Origin: Aselliscus stoliczkanus
Lineage: Eukaryota; Chordata; Mammalia; Chiroptera; Hipposideridae
NCBI GenBank assembly: GCA_033961575.1
Contig: CM066739.1
Location: forward strand, 70,494,559-70,558,558
Length of the DNA stretch: 64,000 bases
Direction: 5' to 3'
Below the pieces are notes generated by a model. The model was not told where the DNA came from and made no database searches. It saw only the letters and a program-made list of their open reading frames with translations. Each line of letters starts with the position of its first letter. Positions within the stretch are counted from its first letter, which is position 1. Both the position numbers and the translations under genes were made by a program. Below are positions 46,386-57,310 of this stretch, piece after piece.

Positions 46386-47280
46386 ATAAGGTGACTTCGA
46401 ATGATTTCTTCCCAAAGGCTAACATTTCCTGACCAACTACAATATTTCTTTGTTTTGTGTCTGCACTGTTTTATAAATATTTTTTAAGGATTTGAGAAGT
46501 TAAGAACCTTCTTTGATGATATTAGATCCTATAGTCAACAAAGATTTAATATATCTTCTCTTTGTATTGGCTCAGGCACTAAATGTCCAGAGCATATTAT
46601 TGGGCTTTTCTTTCCTTTTATTTTTTTCATTTTGGTAGGAAAATTTCTTAGCATCTTCTGCTTTGATTCTTTTATTTCTATTCCCCCTACTTGACCCTTC
46701 CTAAATTCCCAGTCCTTGGGAAGGGAAGAGGGGAACACAGCAAGGAACAATGGTGCCCCTGAATATCTGTACAAGTGAGGGGCTCAGGGAAATGCCACAT
46801 GTAGAAATTCAAATGGTATTATCACTTTTTGTGTAACTCTAGATTCACAATTCGGTCTTCCTAGAATCCATAGCAAGGAGGGCTAGTGCTAGGGTAATTC
46901 ATGGGTGAGATTTAGCACATCACATTCAACTGCAGTAAAAAGGGTCTCTTGACAGGTTTTTTTCTTCTTGTAAGAAAACAGTAGCTATCTGATTACTTAC
47001 TGCTTTTGAGTTGAAATTCAGTCTCGAAGCTATTTTGATTTAATCTAGGACTCCTTCCTATGAGTGAGTAGGAGAAATAGAAAGCTCCTATTTCTTACGT
47101 TGTTCAAGGATCTTCTCTTAGTGACTCTATTTTCATTTCAGTGAAGCAGTAAGTTTAGTAAATACCTCAAAGATTATAGTTGCCATTCTGAATTTGTATG
47201 CTAGATTAAGTTCCAGTCTCATCAAGTCTTCTACTTGCTTGAGAGTAGAAGAGACATTGTTCTCACTAAAGAGACATTGT
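46386..47280. other. AT-rich non-coding stretch
   Basis: No gene or repeat recognised. Confidence 0.4.
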
Positions 47281-47480
47281 TCAGTTTCTTTCTTTTTTTT
47301 TTTTTTTTAATTGGGGAACAGTGTGTCTTTCCAGGACCCATCAGCTCCAAGTCAAGTAATCGTTTCAATCTATTTGTGGAGGGAGCAGCTCAGTGGTCCA
47401 TGAGGGGATTGAACGGGCAACCTTGGTGTTATGAGCACTGCGCTCTAACCAACTGAGCTAACTGGCCACCCCTCAGTTTC
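47281..47480 (-). mobile_element. tRNA-Ile-like SINE with TSD, antisense
   Basis: The element is at 47289-47472. On the minus strand: GGGGTGGCCAGTTAGCTCAG, TTGGTTAGAGCGCAGTGC, TCATAACACCAAGGTTGCCC, GTTCAATCCCC, then TAGATTGAAACGATTACTTG, ACTTGGAGCTGATGGGTCC, ACACACTGTTCCCCAATT and an A-tail (T-run at 47292-47308). TCAGTTTC flanks it at 47281-47288 and 47473-47480. The tail sequence looks like Rhin-1-type SINEs of horseshoe-bat relatives. Confidence 0.87.
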
Positions 47481-48180
47481 ATTTTTTGAAAACTGGGAAA
47501 AACTTGACTCCCTCCCTTTCTCTCATCTGTCTCCCCACTTTTCTCTCACTTTCTTTCTCTTTTTCCTTCATGAGGAGGTTGTAGGCAGAAAAGGGATAAT
47601 CAATTATTTTACACAAGCATATGCTTATCTGAATGATTATCGGAATGAGTGGATTAGTAAATTTTACTGATTTAATTTAACTCACCTTAGTGATGAATTC
47701 TAGGTTGATCAGATTTTTTATTGAACACTTATTTTGCACTTATAATAAATTATTCTGGCAGCTAGAATATGAACAGAAAACCATCCTGCTAAATGATTAT
47801 AATACCATACGCATGAGAAGAAAACTTACATGTAACCATAAATAAAACACCATTAGAGCTGGAGGGCTGAAATTAATAGAAAGGAAGTTACGTGAGTGTC
47901 ATGATTGAGATGCTGAATACTGAGCTAGCTTACTTAACAGACTGAAAGACAAGAGTCAAAAATGGGAGATGTCAGTGATTTTCCTACCCCTTCACAAAAT
48001 AAGTTAGCCCATTATAAAAGGATGTACATGTGATTGTTTTAGTGTAGTAATTTACTCAAGCAAGGGTAGACCACCCTCACCTCCCACCCCATGACAATTG
48101 CTTTCTTTACAACTTGCTTTACCAATTGAAAATCAGTCAACTACTTGTAAGTCCAACCAGGAAATGTCCTGGTAATTAGA
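47481..48180. other. Non-coding stretch, nothing recognised
   Basis: No gene or repeat recognised. Confidence 0.4.
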
Positions 48181-48238
48181 ATTGAGTCTAATTTTCCTTA
48201 AAATACAATATTGAGTCTAATTTTCCTTAAAATACAAT
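48181..48238. repeat. Perfect 29-bp tandem duplication
   Basis: The unit at 48181-48209 (ATTGAGTCTAATTTTCC..CAAT) is repeated exactly at 48210-48238. Confidence 0.95.
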
Positions 48239-48954
48239 AAAATTGTTTTGTTTTCAAAAACAATCCATTGTTTAGGATTAAATGAGAATCTCTCTCATTA
48301 GATATTGATCTCCTTCTGAGTGTCCATAAGTTTTATCAATTATCGATATATCCCACTACTGCTTAGAGCCACTTATGTGTTTGGCATAGCTATCATTATG
48401 ATTATCATTATTATTATGAATATAAATAATACCTAACATTTATACAATGGTTTATAGCAGCAGAAACAAATTGGGTCCCACTCACTGCACTCAGCACACA
48501 GGCATGTTTTTTGCCCCACACCACATATAACCATTTTGAATTGATTGCAACATTTTTAAATGGGGTGTTTTATATAAAAATCCAGATTTCTAGTTTTCTC
48601 AAGAAGTTGGATGATCTGTCAACACAGGGATCTCATTGTCAGTATAGGGATTGTTTCATGACAATAATTGGTCAAAGACCAGCAATAGCTGTCATCTTTT
48701 CCCCCATTTTAGGTAGTGTATTTAGAGGGTAGGTATTCGACCGGTGAGGAAATTGAAGACCAAGTGGTTAATTAAACTAAAGTCAAATGGTTAATCAACA
48801 ATAGAGCATATTTTCTGACTTCATCTTCTAGTTTTTCTGTACTTTGATGCTGTAGCTAGGGAACAAAATAATAAAATAATTTCTAAAAGTCTTCAAATTT
48901 CAATTGAAGTAAAAGTGAACAGGTTTTTTTAAAAAAAAAAACACAAATATTTTA
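48239..48954. other. AT-rich non-coding stretch
   Basis: No gene or repeat recognised. Confidence 0.4.
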
Positions 48955-49490
48955 AACGATCAGCTTTGGCAATTTCTACAAAAATGCCTTCTGGAATTTT
49001 CGTTGAGATGTCATTAAATCTATAGATCAGTTTAAAGAGAATTGACTTTTAACAATATTGAGTCTTCCAATTCATAAATATAATCTCTCTTTTTTTAGTT
49101 CACTCTTCTTTAATTTATCAGAGCATAGTTTTATAATATTCAGTTTTATAATATCAGCCTTGTTTCTGTTTTGTTAAATTCCAATTTCATATTTTTATTT
49201 CAATTTCCAACTACTCATTGTTTGCATATAAGAATAAAATATCGAGCTTGCACCCTACAGATTTGCTACTTTCACTTATTCTAGCATCTTTTTTGTGGAT
49301 TTCTTACTGTTTTTTGCATACCTAATCATGTCCTCTGAAAAAGACAGTTTTTTTTCCCTAACCTTTATGCATATTATTTTCTTTTCTTGTGTTATAGCAC
49401 TGGCTACTACACTTTTTAATAGGAGTGGTGACTTTGTTCCCAATCTTAATGAGACAGCGTTTAGTCTTTTCCAAAAGTATGATAACTAGG
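48955..49490 (-). mobile_element. L1 ORF2 fragment (RT region), antisense
   Basis: Antisense landmarks in order: GAGATGTCATTAAATCTATAGATCAG, CAATATTGAGTCTTCCAATTCAT, CTTCTTTAATTT, AATCATGTCCTCTGAAAAAGACAGTTTT, GTTATAGCACTGGCTAC and GCGTTTAGTCTTTTCC. This is the RT palm region of ORF2, heavily mutated. The 64-codon plus-strand frame is antisense noise. Confidence 0.85.
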
Positions 49491-49609
49491 TTTTTCATAG
49501 GTTCCCTGTATCAGGTTGAAAAAATTCACCTCTAATCCTAGTTTACTGAGACATTTAAACTTTGTTAGTTGGGTTCAGACCCTCATTTAATCCAGAGCTG
49601 ATTTAATCC

Positions 49610-50041
49610 CTACACCTAAAAAAGTCCTCTCTGAGGATTATACTAGTCCCTGTAGATGTGACCTAATTTAGAAATATTTGCAGGTGTAATTACTTAAGAT
49701 AAGGTCACAGTGGAATAGAGTGGGCTCTTATTCCAATATGACTGATGCCTTTATAAGAAGAATAAACACAGAAGACACACAGAGACATATTCATGTGAAG
49801 AAGGAGGCAGAGATTAGACAGATGCGTCTATAAGCCAAAAAACATCAAGGACTGCCAGCCACCAGCAGAAGCCGGGGCCAGGAAAGGAAAGATCCTTCGT
49901 CAGGTCCTTCAGTGATCATGGCCCAGACGGCGCCCTGATAACAGACTTTTAGCCTCCAGAACTGTGAAATGATAAAGCTCTCTTGTTTTAAGCCACCCAG
50001 CTTGTGGTGCTTTGTTAGAACAGTCCTAGGAGACTGACACA
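49610..50041 (+). mobile_element. MaLR-like LTR relic
   Basis: GCAGGTGTAATTACTTAAGATAAGGTCAC, TTATTCCAATATGACTGATGCCTTTATAAGAAG, TTCATGTGAAGAAGGAGGCAGAGATTAG, CAAGGACTGCCAGCCACCAGCAGAAG, TTTTAGCCTCCAGAACTGTGAAATGATAAAG and AAGCCACCCAGCTTGTGGTGCTTTGTTA, ending GGAGACTGACACA. Complete or nearly complete LTR in sense orientation. Confidence 0.8.
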
Positions 50042-50260
50042 ACTGCCCAAGTTTGAATTTTGGCTTTGTCACTTACTCTTCTGTAATCTTAGGAAGTTAT
50101 TTTAGTTTCTCTAAATGTTAGTCTCCCCAATTGTAAAAAAGGGGGGAAGGAGGAGGGAAATTATACTACCAAATTTATAGGATTAGATAAGAATTAAAAT
50201 AATGTATGTAAAGTACTTAGCGTCATGCCTGGCAAGTAGTAAGCATTTAATAAATTTCAG
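50042..50260 (+). repeat. MIR SINE
   Basis: GAATTTTGGCTTTGTCACTTAC, TAATCTTAGGAAGTTATTTTAGTTTCTC, TTAGTCTCCCCAATTGTAAAA and GTACTTAGCGTCATGCCTGGCAAGTAGTAAGC: almost full-length MIR. Confidence 0.85.
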
Positions 50261-50771
50261 TTAATATTAGCTTTTGAAGGGAGAAAAACACCAAAGGTAA
50301 CTTTTTCTTAAAAAATATGCCTTCAGTAGACTATGATCATTACAATGCCAAAGGCATAAGATTAGGGTAGCATTATGTAATAAATGAACAGCAAGAGGTC
50401 CTCTAAAATACTTACGGTCCATTCCGAGATATAATAATACTACAATGAATCTATCATCTATCCATCCATTTATGTGTTTATTCTCTATCTAATGATTTGT
50501 TCAAACAACCAATTTCAATTTCTGGAATGAATGTAACAATTTAGTAGTGAGTACATTTTGCCCAACTGTGTCAAAACGTAATTTACATGAATTCTCTGGA
50601 TCTGAGGTTGCTTTTCATTTTTCAAAAATACTCTATAGGTCATTTTCAAATAACATAAAACACCTCGCTCAAATTGTCTGTTATTTTATACCTCATAGTA
50701 GAGCAAGTCTGCATATATCAGAAACAATTGGACTAAATGTCACTCTGGAAGCCCAGGTAACGTCACTTAAA
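50261..50771. other. AT-rich non-coding stretch
   Basis: No gene recognised. The 82-codon frame at 50547-50795 ends in the SINE and has no motif. Confidence 0.4.
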
Positions 50772-50920
50772 AAGAAGTCAGAGAGGGCCAGCTGAGTGAG
50801 CTCTGAGCAACAGCAGTTTGATGCCCAACCCAAGCTGAGTTGCCGCTGAGCTGCCAACAGGCGGCAGGATGGCTCAGCTAAAAAAAAGGAAAAAGAGAAA
50901 AGAAAAGAAGAAGTCAGAGA
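50772..50920 (+). mobile_element. Truncated-type tRNA-derived SINE, copy 2, with TSD
   Basis: The element is at 50785-50907: GGGCCAGCTGAGTGAGCTCTGAGC, AACAGCAGTTTGATGCCC, CAAGCTGAGTTGCCGCTGAGCTGCCAACAGG, then GGATGGCTCAGCT and the A-rich tail. It ends at the same base as the copy at 23811. Part of the tRNA-like head is missing. A 13-bp duplication AAGAAGTCAGAGA flanks it at 50772-50784 and 50908-50920. Confidence 0.88.
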
Positions 50921-51467
50921 AAGAAAATGAGATCAAGTCTGACATCCCCAAAGGAAGAAAGTTTTCCATTCAAAATTGCGTTCTAGTATGATGACACCTG
51001 AGTTGCAAAAGAAAAGCAGTGCTATAGAAATGCAGTGATATAGCAGAGAATTTCTCAATGTTATAAGATCCCAGCAACCTTCCAGTCACTATTGCTGGCT
51101 CTCTGGCTCTTCTGTTCATTCATAGTTACATGCATGTATATGCACATACACACCCCTGTGGACGAATGGATGGACAGACAGACAGACAGACACACACACA
51201 CACATACACACACAAATTCTACCAAAATTTGTAACAGCTTGCTGTAATGGTATACAAAAAGAACGGGCAAGGAGTTTAGAAAGGAACAGGTGAAGACTAC
51301 AAATGGGGGATAATAGTAATGCCATTAGGAATTAACAACAGCTTACAATAGAGAGAAGACAAAGGAACAAATTGAGCAAGACAATCAGAAGGAGGAAGCT
51401 TTTGAAAGCAATGTGTGCATAGTAACACCTTCATAATTATTTTCCCTGTGGTATATTAATATAGCAA
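50921..51467. other. Non-coding stretch with GACA/CA microsatellite
   Basis: A compound (GACA)n(CA)n tract lies at 51173-51214 and creates spurious Cys/Val-repeat frames on the minus strand. Nothing else recognised. Confidence 0.6.
51173..51214. repeat. Compound (GACA)n(CA)n microsatellite
   Basis: GACA units followed by CA units with one CATA interruption. Confidence 0.93.
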
Positions 51468-51635
51468 TGACCTGTTAGCTGAGTTGGTTAGAGCATGGTA
51501 CTGATAACACCAAGGTTGCTAGTTCAATGCCCGCATGGGCCACTTTGAGCTGTGCCCTCCTACAACTATGCCATTGTAGTGTAAAGCAATGTGTAACCAA
51601 TGACCTTGGCTGTTGCCCAATAAAAAAAATTTTTA
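51468..51635 (+). mobile_element. tRNA-Ile-like SINE
   Basis: TGACCTGTTAGCTGAGTTGG, TTAGAGCATGGTACTGATAAC, ACCAAGGTTGCTAGTTCAATGCCC, GCATGGGCCACTTTGAGCTG, then a body ending CTTGGCTGTTGCCCAATAAAAAAAA. Relative of the copies at 4723 and 47289. No clear target duplication. The tRNA-like part is followed by a body and tail, so it is not a tRNA gene. Confidence 0.8.
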
Positions 51636-51834
51636 AACATATGTATATAAATATAAATGAGCATACCTGCACACATGGATGAAAATATATTCATTATCCA
51701 ATTGTGTGAGAATTGAGACAAAGTAAAAATGTTGAACTATGTTTGCATCTATTCATCTTCCAAATCCGTCTCTACAGGAAAAAAGAGACCTAGAAAGCTA
51801 ATTTTTAAAAGTTCTCTTCCTCTTTCTTTTTTTA

Positions 51835-52612
51835 TCACTGGAATATAATTGACATATAATATTGTATTAGTTTTAGGTATACAACATAATGATTTGATAT
51901 ATGCATATACTGTGAAATATGTCTAGGTAAGATCCATCACCACACATAGTTATCCATTCATTCATCAGTGGACACAGGTTGTTGACATTTCTAAGCTATT
52001 ATAAATTATGCTGCAGTGACCATTGGAGTGCTGATATCTTTTCAAGATAGTGATTTTATTTCCTTTGGGTAAATTACCCAGAAGTGGAATTGCTGGATCA
52101 TATGGTGGTTCTATTTTTAATCTTTTGAGGACCCTCCACACTGTTTCCCATTGTGGCTGCACCAATTTACATTCCCACCAACAGTGCACTAGGGGTCCCT
52201 TTTCTGAACATCCTCACCAGCAGTTACTTCTTGTCTTTTTTATAATAGCTATTTTAACAGGTGTGAGGTGGTATCACATTGTGGTTTTGATTTGCATTTG
52301 CCTGATGATTAGTAATATTGAGCACTTTTTCATGTACCTGTTAGCCATTTGCATATCTCCTCTGGAAAAATATCTACTCAAATCCTCTACCCATTTTTTA
52401 AAAATCAGATGCTTTGGTTTTGTTGTTGTTTTTATTTTCTTTCTTTCTGTGGCATTGTTTGGGTGCTTTATATATTCTGGATATTAGTCCCTTGTCAGAT
52501 ATATGATTTGCAGGATTTTCACCCTTTTTGTATATTGCCTTTTCAATTTGTTGGTTTCTTTTGTTGTACAGAAGCCTTTTAGTTTCATGTAATGTCTTTG
52601 TTTACTGACAGT
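51835..52612 (-). mobile_element. L1 3' end, antisense
   Basis: Antisense landmarks: GGAATATAATTGACATATAATATTG, ATTTCCTTTGGGTAAATTACCCAGAAGTGG, TTGCTGGATCATATGGTGG, CTGCACCAATTTACATTCCCACCAACAGTGCA, GTGTGAGGTGGTATCACATTGTGG, TTTGGGTGCTTTATATATTCTGGATATTAG and AGAAGCCTTTTAGTTTCATG. ORF2 C-terminal part and 3' UTR, no intact frame. The 145-codon plus-strand frame at 52050-52487 is antisense readthrough. Confidence 0.92.
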
Positions 52613-53419
52613 TTCAGAATAGTCAAGATATGATTCTTGATTATTTTTTAAAAATCAAAAGATCTAGCAACATTGGGCTCCAATTTCATATAACAATCAA
52701 CTGTGGCTAAGAAATGACTACTCCTTTCAGCCAGAGGATCCACTCTTTTGCTGACTGTATTCCCACTCAGCTTGTTACATTCATTTATGCCCCCTGCCTG
52801 GTCCTCACTGGCATTTATGTTTATGAGTTCTTTTCTGCAGTGTCAATTACAACCCAAAAAGGAAACCTAATGATGCTGGCACAGGAACAGTTATCACCCA
52901 ATGGGCTTCTAGCACTTCTAGAATGGAATAGTAGAGTTTAAAATTTTTATTTTTATATTCATCCATTCACTCAACTATTACATACAAACAACTATGCTAG
53001 CTGTTGGAATAGTGGTGAACAAGATTCATAATCTCACTGGTTTCAAAAAGCTTGGAAACGAGTGGAATAAGCTGGATATGTGAATAAATCATTAGAATGT
53101 GATAAATGCATTTATGAGAAAATATGAGAGATGAACTTGCATGGTATTCTGAATCCTATAGGAGCTTTCAAAAAATAAAGGGAAAATCAAGGATATCACT
53201 TATGATATCCTTATGGTAAGGGGGGGAATGTATTTCAAAGAATAAGCGAACAGCAGCAAAAGATGCCAAGATATGAAATAATTAATAAAATGCATCGATT
53301 GAATTTAGCAATAAAGATGTCTTCCTAGGAGAACTTGTTGAGACTGGATACTGTGGAATTGTATAAAGACAAGTCAGAGTAATGGCTGAATTGAATAAGG
53401 AAGTAACAACAGAAAGTGT
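52613..53419. other. Non-coding stretch, nothing recognised
   Basis: No gene or repeat recognised. Confidence 0.4.
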
Positions 53420-53543
53420 AGAAAACTCTTTCAAAAGTTTGTTAGGGGACTTGTCTTATTAGGCGGTCCACTTCATGGGTAGTGTAGATGCCTGGCCACT
53501 GCAATGTACACCTGAAGCTGAATAATACTGAATGTCAACTATA

Positions 53544-53592
<49 letters not shown>

Positions 53593-53762
53593 ACAGGATG
53601 TGGAGTACAGCATGGGGAATAGAGTCAATGGAATTGTAACAGCTATATATGATGTCTGAGGGGTAGTAGATTGGGGGAAGGGGGTTATCACTTTGTGAGG
53701 GGTGTAAATGTCTAACTAGTACATTGTTTCATACACCTGAAGCTAATAAAAAAATTTTTTTT
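53420..53762 (+). mobile_element. L1 3' end with two-module 3' UTR
   Basis: First module end: CCACTTCATGGGTAGTGTAG, GTACACCTGAAGCTGAATAATACTGAATGTCAACTATAATT. Then an AT microsatellite. Second module: GTCACAGGATGTGGAGTACAGCATGGGGAATAGAGTCAATGGAATTG, GAGGGGTAGTAGATTGGGGG, ATACACCTGAAGCTAATAAAA and an A-rich end. Same architecture as 19134-19523. Confidence 0.82.
53551..53589. repeat. (AT)n microsatellite inside L1 3' UTR
   Basis: An uninterrupted AT run of about 19 units between the two 3' UTR modules. Confidence 0.95.
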
Positions 53763-56700
53763 TAATTTGTTAAGGGAGAAACATATAGTCTGGAAATCCA
53801 AAGGAGAATAGAAGTGTGAGAGATTTTTTTGATAGAGAGGGAGAGTTAGAGATTGAAACATGAGAAAATGGAAGGCATGCAAGGAATGGCTGAGGTGCTT
53901 TGTGCCTGAATAGGCAGGTAAGGCCAGGATCCAGGGAGCAGGAACGTGTAGCTTAGACCAGATGACAGCAATGTTTATAATGTAAAACAGTCAGGCTACA
54001 TATGGGGTTGAACTAAGTTTGAAGGTAACTGGAAGTTGGATGAGTTCCCTTGTATAGTCTTCTATTTTCTAGGGGAAGTGGGAGTTTAAGTGATTGGAGA
54101 TGAGTGAGGATACAAATTGTTGGATCTGGGGCTTGTGTTAAACAGAGAAAATGGAAAATAATGGATAATGAGATTAAGAGCTGAAAAAGATAGAAACAAA
54201 AGAATTTCCAGTTTAGGGTGTATATCCACTTATGGCAACGTTAGTTTATGTATCTTCCATTTTTTTGTTACTTAAAAAATAACAACATTCAGCCACATAG
54301 TTGTGAAAAGGCAGATAATTTGACTCATTTAGTCTTCAGAGTTTGATGAACAAGAGGAAACATTCATCAAGAGATTTGAAATACTAATGAAGGACTGGTA
54401 TAATGATGACCCAATAAGTATAAGCCAAATAGGAAAGAAGACATGAAGACAAGAGGAGAAAATAGAAGGGCTAAATGACTGCTGGTCCCTGCAAAGGACC
54501 AAAAATATATGTGAGAGGAAAGAAGCACAGACGTGTGCTTAGAAAATGAGGGGTCTGTAAGGAAGACTGAAGAAGGTGGAGCATTGTCTGATCAAGTCCA
54601 GAGCATGGGCGATAAACTGTGGATGTTTAAAATAGGTTAGAGATGTGAATGTAAAGGAACTGAGAGGCCGGAGCATTCAATAGGTCAAGAGGAAGTTAAA
54701 AATCATTGGAAATGAGGCAGGACTTAGAGATAAAGAAGAAAATAACGGTATTGTAGCCTTGGTAGAGAGAAGAGACCTGATAACACACAAACCAGAGATT
54801 AAGGATTAGATAGACAAGTGACATGACTTCAAGGAAGCCTTCAGATGAAACAATAATGTTCTGGAAAGGGCAACAGAGAATGAGAAAAACATGGATGCAT
54901 ATGGATGTGAAAGAGCTTCTTAGGATTTCTGGATAACGAGCTTACTTCATTGACAATGCATGTGAAATTATTTCACTACATTCTATTTTCCACTTTATTT
55001 ATCTACAATACATATTAATTTTGTTGACATACACATAGATCTAAGTCTGTATTGAGGATTTCATAATTATTTTACTTTTATGAGTGGAGTGCCACAGATA
55101 AGGGATAGGATGCCAAAATACATTTTCTCCATGACTGTTGAAGTTTACATAATGTTTTCTGTTTCCTAGCTTCTCTATTCACAATTGCAATTTTGTCATG
55201 GTCACAGACCAGTTCATATTGTCACCCTGGGTGCTGGGAAGAAGATTAAAGCTAACAGTTTTGAAAAATTGTTTCAAATTGGATAGTGAGGCTTCAAAAA
55301 TGTGGTCTCATAATATTTATTATTTGAAATCATTTGAAGGGTTTTTCTGTCCTGTGTATTATGCTAAGTTAATTGTTTCTATGATCAAGAGAACTCCCAA
55401 AGGACATATTGACTTGTCTAAATAAATTTAGTGAAGATCAAACTGTACATTTTGGCTTCACTTCACAGATTTTAAATAACATCAAGTCTCAAAGCAAATT
55501 TGTATTCCAAAATAAGTGAGAGAAAGTCACAGACGACAGAATCAGTTTCAACACCTGTGGGGTACGCCGATTAAATAGATATTCCTTTACGAAATTTGAA
55601 CCTTTCATAAATGATGTTGGATTAATTTGAATTCATCTAAGTAGATGCTTTCATTTCTTCGGATAAAACTATAAGGAAAAGAGAAGGTATTCTGCTCATT
55701 TCTTATCCTTTTCGATCTCTACCTTCTCTTTCCCTTCTTTATAATTTCTTGCCAGTCCGCTCCATCTTTCTAAGCCAGCAATCTCTTTCAATCATTAAAT
55801 GGCTGGGGGATATGATCTCTAAGATTCTTACATCTTTGAAAAGCTGTGATGCTTTAAAGTGCTTTAGAAAAGTGTAGAGAAAGCAAAATGGAAAAGTGTA
55901 GTTATATATTAGTGTTATTAGAGTTGTGTATTATTGTTATTGCAGTTATTGTTATTAGAATACAGTAAACAAATGAAAGCATCTTTAGAGAGAAGAAAAT
56001 GCATTGTTAATTATATAAAAGTCATTTTAATTATATAAGAGTAATTATATAAAAGTCAGCTTCCCAAGTGCCTAGGAAACAATACATGGCAAATGCCCAC
56101 TGTATTTCATAAAAGGCCTCAGGATTTTATGTTTGGAAGTTATCTCAGGTTATCTATTAAATATTGAATTTTACAGATGAAGAAAGCATGGTTAAATAAG
56201 TTAATTTGCTTGCTGAAAGTCATACTCGGCACGTAAATGATGAGAACAAGGCCAGGATTTAAATGAGTGGTTAACACCGATGTAACTGCTTATTCTATGT
56301 TGCCAGCCATTTGCATCAAAGAAAAAATGCGAGCTTTGGGAGATATTACCAACAGCTAATATTCAGGTGGTAGGAAAAACTACTACTTGTAACAAATATA
56401 TTTATTAATATCTTCAATACAGAGAGAGTTCTTATACATCAATATAAAGTTAATCAAATCATTGAAAAATGTGTAAAAGTAATGACCATACAAAAAAGAT
56501 TGAAAATGTGATTAAGAAGTGCTAACAGGAAGATGGGGGGCCTAGGAGTGAACTCCAGGGATTTGAATGTAGTTATAGGTCGAGAATTGATGACAGGCAG
56601 TGTAGGTGGACTCCCTACTAGGCATCTCTCTCAGGATAGGTGATTACAGGTTTTTCTTTTTTCCTTCAAAAAAAAATGTATACCCCTTCAAAGAGGAAGG

Positions 56701-57030
56701 GCTGTTTCTACCAGCAATGGAGGTTCAGTGTAATTTGGGGGTTAAAAGTTCTCAGCACAATTGGAATCTAGTCAAATGTCTCCATGTCAGTTTTCAGGCC
56801 CCCACTCATTGTCAGTCAGGACCAAAGCTTTAACATAGACTCTTCAAGGATTTGAACTTAAAATGTATTATAATTCAACCAAAGGCAGGATTAAATTTTG
56901 GGTTTGGTTTTCAGAAATCTTAGACTGAGATACACAATATAAAAGATGATTTCTGGGCATAAATAAAAATCTTGAAAAACATGAGCTCATTCTTTTCTCT
57001 GTCTTTCTTTTCTTCCTTTTCTTTCATTTC
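53763..57030. other. Mostly unrecognised non-coding stretch
   Basis: About 3.3 kb without a recognised gene. A MIR-like core lies at about 56160-56280. The frames at 55198-55425 and 56606-56833 (75 codons each) have no motif. Confidence 0.4.
56160..56280 (+). repeat. MIR-like fragment
   Basis: TTTTACAGATGAAGAAAGCATGGTTAAATAAGTTAATTTGCTTGC, then AAGTCATACTCGGCACGTAAATGATGAG and GGCCAGGATTTAAA fit the MIR core. Confidence 0.65.
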
Positions 57031-57310
57031 TTTTTTTTTTTTTTTTTTAGAGAATTTTTATAAGAGTTTATTTGAGCCAAACTGACGATGTGTCCCAGGG
57101 GGCAAGATCGCAGATGCTCCTGGCCTCATCCTTTTCACACCCCACAGCGTTATATCCTTTCTTTCAACTCTGATGTTCTCTTGTACCAGGAACTTCGTTA
57201 TTCAGCCCTAATGCCACCAACACATATAACCCCAGTGATGACAGGTCATAATTTAAGTAACTGATTTGCCACTGCAGTGAATGGACACTCAGTGTCCCAT
57301 TTATCGTTAC
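57031..57310 (-). pseudogene. Antisense polyadenylated retrocopy of unknown source
   Basis: Read on the minus strand it ends with an AATAAA signal (57068-57073 as TTTATT), about 20 bases before an 18-base A-tail (T-run at 57031-57048). That is the spacing of a genuine mRNA or LTR transcript 3' end. The transcribed part (GGCTCAAATAAACTCTTATAAAAATTCTC at its end) could be an LTR R/U5-type end or a host mRNA 3' UTR; I do not recognise the source. The upstream limit is a guess. Confidence 0.5.

Noticed and set aside
51468..51540. Possible tRNA-Ile gene
   Set aside because: Stem pairing is broken and the tRNA-like part leads into a SINE body with an A-tail. The same applies to 4723-4796 and 47400-47472.
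52050..52487. 145-codon frame rich in hydrophobic residues, like a membrane protein
   Set aside because: It is the antisense of L1 ORF2; the T-rich strand gives false Phe/Leu/Ile runs.
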